From JAPXSY01 sp034003585 (GTDB lineage: Bacteria; Verrucomicrobiota; Kiritimatiellia; RFP12; UBA1067): a stretch of DNA of 26,727 nucleotides. Position 1 is the stretch's first letter; each line of letters opens with the position of its first letter. The translations under genes were made by a program, and so were the position numbers. Location: NCBI GenBank assembly GCA_034003585.1, contig JAVEYH010000037.1, positions 1 through 26,727 of the forward strand, written 5' to 3'. Shown here one piece after another: positions 8,552-15,084 of this stretch. The notes under the pieces are model-generated. The model did not search any database. It was given only the letters and a program-made list of their open reading frames with translations, and was not told the origin of the DNA.

Positions 8552-10051
8552 TCAATACAGTCCGATGACGGTGCCGGTGAAATACCTGAAATTCGAGAGG
8601 GTCACCTTCCCGGTGCCGGACTCATACGTGACGTCCACCTGGCGCAGCGGATGCACGGGCACCACCTCGTCGAATTGTCCGCTGAGCGAACCCGCGGCGA
8701 TGAGGGTGACCGGACGGTCGAACGTTTTGTCCGCCACCGCCACCTCCAACCGTCCGGCCAGGGCAGCCTGATTCTGGACGGCGACGGCCGACACGCCGTC
8801 CGCAGAGAGTTCGGCGCGCAGCGTGGCGTTGGTGGTGACGGTCAGCGTGTTGCAGGCGATGACGCTGTTGGTGCCGACAATCTCGAAACGGGCCCGGCTG
8901 CCGGGCTGTTCGCCGAGCTGAAGGTTCGCCTGCACCGTGAGCGCCCCGCCGGCCATGCGGTAGACGCCGGAGCTGCCGGTGCGCCGCGAGACCGTGAACC
9001 AATTCCGGACGCGGATCACCCCGTTGCTCTGGAGCAGGGCGCCGTTTCCGTACTCGCCGACATACATGTGGTTGTTGCCGTTGGTCAGGGCGATCTCGCC
9101 GCCGGTCAGGAGGTAACGGCCTTGCGAGCCGGCGTCGCGCCCGATAAAGAGGTATTTGGCCAGCGTGACCGTCCCGCCGCTCTGCCAGACCGTTCCGGTG
9201 CCGTAGTACCCCACGTCCAGCCCCTCGACGGCGGTGGTGAGTTCGCCGCCGCACAGCACCGCGGAACCCCGGGCCGCGGCTTTCTCGCCCAGCGTAAACT
9301 GGTACGAGCTGTTCGTGCCCCCGGCCAGGAGAAACGATCCTTGACCCCCGTTCTCCTTGCCCACGTTGAACACCCGGAGCATGCGGAACATGCCGTTGCT
9401 CTGCGCGAACGCGCCGGTCCCGGTGTGCCCGATCGAAACATAGGTGTTGTTCGTGAACCGGACCTCGCCGCCGTTCATTCGGTAACTCCCCTCGCCCGAG
9501 CCCCGCCCCACGAACAGATAGCGGGAGGAAGAGGCGCTGCCGAAATCACCGAGGACACCGCCGGTCTGCAGCAGGACGCCGCGCCCGTTGTAGCCGACAT
9601 TCAGATCCCAGGCGGAACCTTCGGCCGCCGCGAGGGATCCGCCGCGCAGTTCATACAGCCCTTCCGCGGTTACGCCCTCGCCCACCGTGAGGGACCCGCC
9701 GCTGCGATTGGTAGTGTCCGCCTCCTGAATGAACCGTCCCCATCCGTTACGACCGATATTTTGCGACGAGGCGGTATAGAGGGTACCGGTCACCAGACAG
9801 ACCGTGCCGGTCTCGCCGGCCGCATATCCCGCGACCAGATTGTTGCAGACCGCGCCGGGCTGGGTGATCCGCACCGTGCGGCCCTCGAACGTCACGTGCG
9901 CGCTGTCTGCCAAGCCGGGAACCGCCGCGATGCTCCAGTTGCCCGGCACCTCCCAAAGGCCGTCCGTGACCTCGAAAAGCGCCGTCGCGGCGGAAAGGCG
10001 GAAACAGGGGACGATCAGACACAAGATGAGAAAACGCCGTTCGTTTGACAT
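8552..10051 (-). CDS. Secreted beta-strand repeat protein (autotransporter-associated-repeat-like)
   Basis: 499 aa. Signal peptide MSNERRFLILCLIVPCFRLSAA, then a mature protein rich in Gly, Ser, Thr and Asn and almost free of charge clusters. From about residue 130 to 370 it consists of degenerate modules that alternate a GxG..QS/TxG turn (156, 211, 285, 336) with a Y-x-(L/M)-x-GG turn (133, 192, 240, 313, 364) and a VGR/VGY/LGE strand. This is the pattern of beta-solenoid proteins with autotransporter-associated beta-strand repeats, which are common in PVC bacteria. No C-terminal autotransporter barrel or PEP-CTERM segment is seen; the protein simply ends VIGLY. The ATG has a strong GGAGGA. 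It is the first gene of a two-gene operon with the 1288-aa protein. A surface or matrix role is inferred only. Confidence 0.8.
   Translation of the reverse strand: MSNERRFLILCLIVPCFRLSAATALFEVTDGLWEVPGNWSIAAVPGLADSAHVTFEGRTVRITQPGAVCNNLVAGYAAGETGTVCLVTGTLYTASSQNIGRNGWGRFIQEADTTNRSGGSLTVGEGVTAEGLYELRGGSLAAAEGSAWDLNVGYNGRGVLLQTGGVLGDFGSASSSRYLFVGRGSGEGSYRMNGGEVRFTNNTYVSIGHTGTGAFAQSNGMFRMLRVFNVGKENGGQGSFLLAGGTNSSYQFTLGEKAAARGSAVLCGGELTTAVEGLDVGYYGTGTVWQSGGTVTLAKYLFIGRDAGSQGRYLLTGGEIALTNGNNHMYVGEYGNGALLQSNGVIRVRNWFTVSRRTGSSGVYRMAGGALTVQANLQLGEQPGSRARFEIVGTNSVIACNTLTVTTNATLRAELSADGVSAVAVQNQAALAGRLEVAVADKTFDRPVTLIAAGSLSGQFDEVVPVHPLRQVDVTYESGTGKVTLSNFRYFTGTVIGLY
8941..9661 (-). repeat. Degenerate coding repeats of the beta-solenoid protein
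   Basis: About five modules of roughly 50-75 codons, recognisable by the recurring GG turn and the GxG..QSxG turn (protein residues about 130-370). They are diverged at DNA level, so this is a protein-level repeat and not a recent tandem duplication. Confidence 0.6.
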
Positions 10052-10092
10052 CGCGCTATCCTCCTCGCACCTACAGCCGGTGATCAGTTCCG

Positions 10093-10121
10093 GAAACGTT
10101 CCGATCCTTTCGAAACGTCCC
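10093..10121 (-). promoter_or_regulatory. Paired GAAACGTYCC elements, LacI-type operator candidates
   Basis: GAAACGTTCC (10093-10102) and GAAACGTCCC (10112-10121) form a direct repeat with a 19-bp period, just downstream of the predicted promoter of the 499-aa gene and 42 bp before its start codon. The first copy sits in an imperfect inverted repeat (CGGAA-ACG-TTCCG). The central A-A-C-G-T-T resembles LacI-family operators. No regulator gene is present in the window. Confidence 0.4.
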
Positions 10122-10142
10122 GCTTCCCGCCGATGCCGCGTT

Positions 10143-10172
10143 ATTTTACGGGCAGGGTGCCGGACGCGTCAA
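10143..10172 (-). promoter_or_regulatory. Promoter of the 499-aa/1288-aa secreted-protein operon
   Basis: On the minus strand: TTGACG (10172-10167), 18-bp spacer, TAAAAT (10148-10143). Both boxes match five of six consensus positions. The predicted start near 10136 gives a leader of about 85 bases that contains the paired GAAACGTYCC elements. Confidence 0.6.
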
Positions 10173-10214
10173 GACCTCCTCCGCGCGCGCCAAAAGCGTG
10201 AGTGCGGAATGATA

Positions 10215-10242
10215 TCGACCGACCCTCCGCTTGTGGTATAAT
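10215..10242 (+). promoter_or_regulatory. Extended -10 promoter of the L,D-transpeptidase/thi operon
   Basis: A perfect TATAAT (10237-10242) is preceded by TGG, giving an extended -10 (TGN). The -35 is weak (TCGACC, 16-bp spacer). The start would be near 10249, about 28 bases before the GTG of the L,D-transpeptidase. Confidence 0.65.
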
Positions 10243-10276
10243 ACAGGCCATTGCTAGACGGAAAGGATTCGGCACG

Positions 10277-11236
10277 GTGGGATTCGAGAGACAGGTTGGC
10301 GTGTGGCTGGCGGGCATCGGTCTGGCCGCGGCCGTGACAGGCGCCGCGCCGGATCCGGCCGCGGACCGACGTTTCGTCCGGTACCGCTCCGGTTTTGACC
10401 GGGATGTGCTGAGTCTGCAGGTGCTGCTGGACCGTCGCAACCTGTCTTGCAATTGCGTGGACGGCGTCTGGGGCAAGCGGACGGAAATCGCCCTGATGAC
10501 GTGGCAGACCCTGAACGGACTGCCCGCCACCGGCGTGCCGGACGCGGCTCTGTTGGAGGCGCTGGGCGGGGACGCGGATGTCCTGACGCGGTACACGGTG
10601 ACGGAAGCGGACCGGGCCGCGATCGGGCCGGTTCCGGAATCGTGGGAGGAACGGGCGCGACTCGCCGGCATGACGTATGAGACGATTCAGGAGATGGTGG
10701 CGGAGAAGGGCCACACCTCCCAGCGGGCGCTGGCGCGTCTGAACCCGGAAGTCCCATGGCCCAACCCGCCCGCCGGCACGGAGCTCGTGCTGCCCGATTG
10801 CGCCGCGCGCGTCCCGTCCGTCAAAGCGGGCTCCGTGCGCATCGCGCTCAGCCGCATGGAGATCACGGTGTTCGACGCAGCGGGCGGACTGATCGCGCTC
10901 TTCCCCTGCTCGATCGCGCGGGAGAAGCGGCGCCGTCCCGACGGCGAGCTGACGGTAAAAAACATCGCCCCCAATCCGAATTATCTGTATGACCCGCACC
11001 TGTTCGATCCGGAAGGCCCGAAACGATCGAAGCTGGTAATCCCGCCGGGGCCCAACAACCCGGTGGGCCTGGCCTGGGTGGGTCTCTCGCTGCAGGGGTA
11101 CGGCATCCACGGCACGCCGATCCCCGAACACATCGGCCGGGCCGAGTCCAAAGGCTGTTTCCGGTTGGCCAACTGGAATGCGGTCCGTTTCCTGAATCTG
11201 GTCGAGCCCGGCTTGCCGGTGGTGGTGGAAGAGTGA
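10277..11236 (+). CDS. Exported L,D-transpeptidase (YkuD domain) with peptidoglycan-binding domain
   Basis: 319 aa from a GTG start, preceded by GGAAAGGA. The longer in-frame reading from 10202 is rejected because it would begin upstream of the promoter's -10 box. A signal peptide or membrane anchor (VGVWLAGIGLAAAVTGAA) leads into a PG_binding_1-like segment (VLSLQVLLDRRNLSC...GVWGKRTEIALMTWQ, about residues 45-85). A LysM-like stretch with ALARLNPE and AGTELVLP follows near residues 130-175. The C-terminal YkuD catalytic domain has His278 in YGIHGTPIP and Cys294 in SKGC; the family motif is usually SHGC, so the histidine beside the nucleophile is lysine here. Such enzymes form 3-3 peptidoglycan cross-links or attach proteins to the wall in the periplasm. 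It overlaps thiD by 4 bp (GTGA). Confidence 0.9.
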   Translation: MGFERQVGVWLAGIGLAAAVTGAAPDPAADRRFVRYRSGFDRDVLSLQVLLDRRNLSCNCVDGVWGKRTEIALMTWQTLNGLPATGVPDAALLEALGGDADVLTRYTVTEADRAAIGPVPESWEERARLAGMTYETIQEMVAEKGHTSQRALARLNPEVPWPNPPAGTELVLPDCAARVPSVKAGSVRIALSRMEITVFDAAGGLIALFPCSIAREKRRRPDGELTVKNIAPNPNYLYDPHLFDPEGPKRSKLVIPPGPNNPVGLAWVGLSLQGYGIHGTPIPEHIGRAESKGCFRLANWNAVRFLNLVEPGLPVVVEE

Positions 11237-12096
11237 GAAGCGAGCAAAATGACGAATGCCGGGAGCCGGTGCGGCTGCCCGCGGCCCTGACGATCGCGGG
11301 CAGCGACAGCGGCGGCAATGCGGGCATTCAGGCGGATCTGCGGGCTTTCCATGTGTTCGGTGTGCACGGGTGCACGGTGATCGCGGCGCTGACCGCGCAG
11401 AACCCCTTCGGCGTGCGCGCCGTGCTGACCGCCGACGCCGCGTTCGTGGCGGAGCAGCTGGATGCCGTGCTCGACGTGTACGGCATCGCGGCGCTCAAAA
11501 CCGGCATGCTCGCCTGCCCCGAGGTGATCGAGGCGGTGGCCGACCGTCTGGTGTGCCACAACCGGATCGCGAAGGTGATCGACCCCGTGATGGTCGCGAC
11601 CAGCGGCGCGCGCCTGCTCCAAGAGGACGCGCTGAATCTGCTGACGGCGCGGCTGCTGCCGCTGGCCACCCTGCTGACGCCCAACCTGGCCGAAACCGAA
11701 GTGCTGCTGGGTCTGGACCGGCCGGTACGGACGCCGGAGGCGATGCGGGAGGCGGCCCGCGAACTGGCGGGACGGTTCGGCTGCGCGGTGCTGGTCAAAG
11801 GAGGCCATGCCGACTCGCCCTGCGCAGAAGATGTGCTGTGTGACGGTGCGGTGTCGTATCGTGTGGCGACCCCGCGACTGGCGTCGCCGCTGTCGACGCA
11901 CGGGACCGGGTGTTCGCTCAGCGCGGCCATTGCGGCTTCGCTGGCGCTCGGGCGCCCGCTGGTCGAGGCGGTGGCCGAGGGCAAGGCGTATGTGTATGAA
12001 TCGATCCGTACCGGCGCGCAAGTCGGCGAGGTGGCGGCGGTGCTGGGCACCCCCGCGCGCCTGCCGCGTGACCGGGTGACGGTGGAAACGGTGTGA
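11233..12096 (+). CDS. thiD: Hydroxymethylpyrimidine/phosphomethylpyrimidine kinase
   Basis: 287 aa, GTG start overlapping the previous stop (GTGA) with GGAAGA upstream. ThiD phosphorylates HMP and HMP-P to HMP-PP for thiamine synthesis, in the cytoplasm. Ribokinase-fold signatures are clear: GSDSGGNAGIQADLRAF near residues 23-39, DPVMVATSG, LTPNLAE, and the anion-hole motif STHGTGCSLSAAIAA near the C-terminus. The usual GGGAG of the first motif is GGNAG. It precedes thiC by 16 bp, so the two pyrimidine-branch enzymes are co-transcribed, apparently from the promoter in front of the L,D-transpeptidase. No TPP riboswitch (CTGAGA core) was seen ahead of either thi gene. Confidence 0.95.
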   Translation: MRSEQNDECREPVRLPAALTIAGSDSGGNAGIQADLRAFHVFGVHGCTVIAALTAQNPFGVRAVLTADAAFVAEQLDAVLDVYGIAALKTGMLACPEVIEAVADRLVCHNRIAKVIDPVMVATSGARLLQEDALNLLTARLLPLATLLTPNLAETEVLLGLDRPVRTPEAMREAARELAGRFGCAVLVKGGHADSPCAEDVLCDGAVSYRVATPRLASPLSTHGTGCSLSAAIAASLALGRPLVEAVAEGKAYVYESIRTGAQVGEVAAVLGTPARLPRDRVTVETV

Positions 12097-12112
12097 ACGG
12101 AAAAAGGGAACC

Positions 12113-13396
12113 ATGACGCAAATCGAAGCAGCGAAGGCGGGAACGGTCACCGAGGCGATGGTCCGGGTTGCCGCGGCGGAGGGGGTCACGCCCGAACAGG
12201 TGCGGGAGGCGGTGGCCTGCGGCAAGGCGGTGATCCCGCTCAATCCCGCGCACGCGGGCGTCCGGCCCGTGGGGGTCGGACGCCTCTTCTCCACCAAAAT
12301 CAACGCGAATCTGGGGCGTTCGCCGACCCGCTCGGGCAAGGGCGATGAATTGGAGAAACTCCGCATCGCACTCGATGCCGGCGCCGACTTCGTGATGGAT
12401 CTGAGCGTGGGGCCGGACGTGAGCCCGATCCGGGAAGGCATGCTGGGGGCTTCGCCCGTGCCGCTCGGGACCGTGCCGGTCTACGAGACCCTCTCCCGGC
12501 TCGAGGGGGACGTGCCGGACATGCGGCCCGAGATGCTGCTGCAGGTCATCCGCGAACAGGCGGAACAGGGCGTGGATTTCATGACGCTGCACGCGGGGCT
12601 GCTGCTGCGCCATGTGGATCTGGCCATGCGGCGCATCATGGGCATCGTGAGCCGCGGCGGCGCGATCATGGCGGAGTGGATGCGGCGCAACGGGGCCGAG
12701 AACCCGCTGTACACGCACTGGGACGAGGTGCTCGACATTCTGGCGCGGCATGACGTGACGGTGTCGCTGGGCGACGGGCTGCGGCCCGGCTGCCTGGCGG
12801 ATGCGAGCGACGCGGCGCAGTTCGGCGAACTGGACGTGCTCGGCGAACTCGTGACCCGCTGCCGCGCGCGGGGCGTGCAGGTGATGGTCGAAGGGCCCGG
12901 ACATGTGCCGTTCGATCAGATCCGCATGAACATGGAACGCCAGCAGGCGGTGTGCGACGGCGCGCCATTCTATGTGCTGGGGCCGGTGGTGACGGATATC
13001 GCGCCGGGATACGACCACATCACCTCCTGCATCGGCGCCACGGCGGCCGCCTGCTACGGCGCCTCGCTGCTCTGCTATGTGACGCCCGCCGAACATCTCG
13101 GGCTGCCGGAGGCCGATGAGGTCCGCCAGGGGGTCATCGCCTACCGCATCGCGGCGCATGCCGGCGATGTGGCGCGCGGCAGGCCCGGCGCGCGGGATCG
13201 CGACGACGCGATGTCCCGCGCGCGCGCGGCCTTCGACTGGGAAGGGCAGTTCAAGCTGGCGCTCGATCCGGCCGGCGCCCGCGCCCGCTGGCTCAAGACG
13301 CGTTCCCCGCACGGCGGCGCCACGGACGATCACTGCTCCATGTGCGGCAAAGCGTTCTGTGCGATCCGCACCTCCAGACGCATCCGCGGCGAGTAG
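12113..13396 (+). CDS. thiC: Phosphomethylpyrimidine synthase (radical SAM)
   Basis: 427 aa, the short form of ThiC typical of many anaerobes. It converts aminoimidazole ribotide to HMP-P by an unusual radical SAM reaction. Characteristic segments are seen in order: NPAH, STKINANLGRSP, GADFVMDLSVGPD, DFMTLHAGLL, SRGGAIMAEWM, SLGDGLRPG, EGPGHVPFDQI, FYVLGPVVTDIAPGYDHI and CYVTPAEHLGLP. The C-terminal CSMCGKAFC supplies the three cysteines of the [4Fe-4S] cluster. The ATG has AAAAAGGGAA upstream. The last 67 bp, which encode the cluster motif, overlap the 3' end of lgt on the opposite strand. Confidence 0.97.
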   Translation: MTQIEAAKAGTVTEAMVRVAAAEGVTPEQVREAVACGKAVIPLNPAHAGVRPVGVGRLFSTKINANLGRSPTRSGKGDELEKLRIALDAGADFVMDLSVGPDVSPIREGMLGASPVPLGTVPVYETLSRLEGDVPDMRPEMLLQVIREQAEQGVDFMTLHAGLLLRHVDLAMRRIMGIVSRGGAIMAEWMRRNGAENPLYTHWDEVLDILARHDVTVSLGDGLRPGCLADASDAAQFGELDVLGELVTRCRARGVQVMVEGPGHVPFDQIRMNMERQQAVCDGAPFYVLGPVVTDIAPGYDHITSCIGATAAACYGASLLCYVTPAEHLGLPEADEVRQGVIAYRIAAHAGDVARGRPGARDRDDAMSRARAAFDWEGQFKLALDPAGARARWLKTRSPHGGATDDHCSMCGKAFCAIRTSRRIRGE

Positions 13397-14178
13397 GCGG
13401 CGAGCGCCAGACCCAGCGCGAACAGCCCGAGGCTGATCGCCTGGCTGATGGAGAACGGCCCCACGGCAAGGCGCGGGTCGCCCCGCAGCATTTCGATCCC
13501 GAAGCGCAGCGCGGCGTAGGCCATCAGATAACAGCCGGTGAGGAGACCGCGCAGCGGGCGGCACCGCGGATAAAGGGTGAACAGCACGGCGAAGAGCAGC
13601 GCGTTGGCCCCAGCCTCGATCAACTGCGTGGGGATCACCGGCAGGCTCGCCGCCGCATGCTGCGAAATCAGCGGCGGCGTCGCGGAAACATGCTCCCACC
13701 AGGCGGGCGACCCCTGCGGGAAGGCCACACCGAAGCGCGAGCTTGTCACCCTGCCGTAACAGCAGCCGTGCAGAAAACAGCCGATCCGGCCGAAAGCGTG
13801 ACCGAGCGGCACGACTGTCAGCACCAGATCGGTGATCGCCAGCACATGCTGCCGGTGGATACGCGCGTGGAGCAGCAGGACCAGCGCCGCCGCGAGGAAC
13901 CCGCCGTAGAACATCAGGCCGCCCTGATCCACGCGCAGGATTGCCAGCGGCGCGTCCGCGAACTCGGCGCGCCAGTGCTCGAGCACATAGGCGGCGCGGG
14001 CGCCCAGCAGCGCCGAGATCATCAGCCAGGTCAGCAGGGCGGTCAGCCGGTCCGGGTCCTGACCCGTCCGTTTGCAGAGCAGCACCGCCGTCCGCCAGCC
14101 GCCAAGAAACCCGAGCGCCATACAGAGGCCGAACGCCCGGATGGTGACCGGTCCGAACTCAAAGAGGATCGAATGCAT
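13330..14178 (-). CDS. lgt: Prolipoprotein diacylglyceryl transferase
   Basis: 282 aa, a polytopic inner-membrane enzyme that transfers diacylglycerol from phosphatidylglycerol to the lipobox cysteine of prolipoproteins. Several hydrophobic helices are visible (for example FGLCMALGFLGGW, GFLAAALVLLL, ALLFAVLFTLY, ISLGLFALGLALAAY). The family signature region reads GHAFGRIGCFLHGCCYGR, and LRFGIEMLRGDPR near the C-terminus is also typical. The ATG at 14178 has no Shine-Dalgarno; the predicted promoter places the transcription start at or next to this ATG. The 3' end overlaps thiC by 67 bp in the convergent orientation. It is divergent from the LolA-like gene. Confidence 0.95.
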   Translation of the reverse strand: MHSILFEFGPVTIRAFGLCMALGFLGGWRTAVLLCKRTGQDPDRLTALLTWLMISALLGARAAYVLEHWRAEFADAPLAILRVDQGGLMFYGGFLAAALVLLLHARIHRQHVLAITDLVLTVVPLGHAFGRIGCFLHGCCYGRVTSSRFGVAFPQGSPAWWEHVSATPPLISQHAAASLPVIPTQLIEAGANALLFAVLFTLYPRCRPLRGLLTGCYLMAYAALRFGIEMLRGDPRLAVGPFSISQAISLGLFALGLALAAYSPRMRLEVRIAQNALPHMEQ

Positions 14179-14184
14179 GCCGGT

Positions 14185-14213
14185 ATCATAGGTTTTCCGC
14201 GGCCGCTCCGCAA
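14185..14213 (-). promoter_or_regulatory. Promoter of lgt, predicting a leaderless mRNA
   Basis: Minus strand TTGCGG (14213-14208), exactly 17-bp spacer, TATGAT (14190-14185; five of six). The A of the lgt ATG is the seventh base after the -10, so the transcript would start at or beside the start codon. Confidence 0.55.
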
Positions 14214-14233
14214 TCCGAATGACGTTGCGCTTG

Positions 14234-14262
14234 TTGCGGGCAGGGCGGGAATGTGCTATACA
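14234..14262 (+). promoter_or_regulatory. Extended -10 promoter of the LolA-like/CNNM operon
   Basis: TTGCGG (14234-14239), 17-bp spacer ending in TGC, then TATACA (14257-14262). The start would be near 14269, which makes the ATG there an unlikely leadered start and favours the TTG at 14311. Confidence 0.55.
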
Positions 14263-14310
14263 TAGGGCATGCGCGCGGTCCGGAACCCCGCCGCGTTACG
14301 AGAGGTCCGT

Positions 14311-15084
14311 TTGAAGAACACACCCGGTTGCGTCTGTTTGCTGTGCGTCGTCACCCTCGGCGCGGTCTGCCGCGTTGATGCCGAACCGCGCCCGGCCACG
14401 GCCGAGGCGGCGCGGGAGGAGAACCTGACCGCGGCCCAGATTCTGGCGGCCTGTACCCAACTGATCCCCACGGACCGGATGCTGCTCCAGGGTACGCTTA
14501 CGGTCCGCAAGCTGCGCGGGATCAAACTCGCGGAAGAGCCCTTCAAACTGATGCTCGACTGGGGCGCCCGCCCGCCTTCCGCCGAAGTGCTGCTGCTGGA
14601 TGCCTCAGGCACCTCGCTGGTCGAGCGCGCGGTGCTCACGCGGCCCGCGGGACGGCCCGCGCAGATCAGCCTGTTCCGCGGCCCCGAACAGCGGCCGGTG
14701 GACGCGCCCTCCTATGCCGGACGGGTCCGCGGCACGGACATGACCTGGATGGATCTGACCCTTGACTTCCTCTGGTGGACCGAGGTGCGGTTCGACGATG
14801 TGCCGCGCGGCGAAAGCCGCAACGGCCGGGACTGCGACATTCTGGTGACCGTGCCGCCCGCGCCGATCCCCGGATGTTCGGCGGTGCGGGTCTGGGTGGA
14901 CCGGCAGTTGCGCTGCCTGATGCAGGCCGAACAGCTCGACCCGCAAGGGACGCCGGTGCGCAAAATGTGGGTGCAGCGCGTCAAGAAAACGGATGACCGC
15001 TGGATGATCCGCGACATGGAGATCGAGACGTTGAACAGCGGGCACCGGACCCGGCTGTCGGTGGCCGACGTTTCCTCACCATGA
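14311..15084 (+). CDS. LolA-like outer-membrane lipoprotein-sorting protein
   Basis: 257 aa from a TTG with AGAGG 5 bases upstream; an in-frame ATG at 14269 would add 14 residues but has no good Shine-Dalgarno and coincides with the predicted transcription start. From TTG the protein begins with a clean signal peptide (KNTPGCVCLLCVVTLGAVCRV) cut near VDA-EP. The body matches the LolA-like sorting-protein family of PVC and spirochaete genomes: WMDLTLDFLWW near residues 145-155, GRDCDILV, VRVWVDRQLRCLMQAEQLD, then DDRWMIRDMEIE. Such periplasmic half-barrel proteins bind lipid or lipoprotein acyl chains; the exact cargo is unknown. It overlaps the next gene by ATGA and lies divergent from lgt, another lipoprotein gene. 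Confidence 0.82.
   Translation: MKNTPGCVCLLCVVTLGAVCRVDAEPRPATAEAAREENLTAAQILAACTQLIPTDRMLLQGTLTVRKLRGIKLAEEPFKLMLDWGARPPSAEVLLLDASGTSLVERAVLTRPAGRPAQISLFRGPEQRPVDAPSYAGRVRGTDMTWMDLTLDFLWWTEVRFDDVPRGESRNGRDCDILVTVPPAPIPGCSAVRVWVDRQLRCLMQAEQLDPQGTPVRKMWVQRVKKTDDRWMIRDMEIETLNSGHRTRLSVADVSSP

Noticed and set aside
7490..10048. An 852-codon plus-strand open frame
   Set aside because: It runs opposite two genes that both have signal peptides and plausible domains; low-complexity, charged shadow protein.
12097..12112. TPP riboswitch ahead of thiC
   Set aside because: The gap is only 16 bp and no CTGAGA or related core is present; the leader before the L,D-transpeptidase also lacks it.
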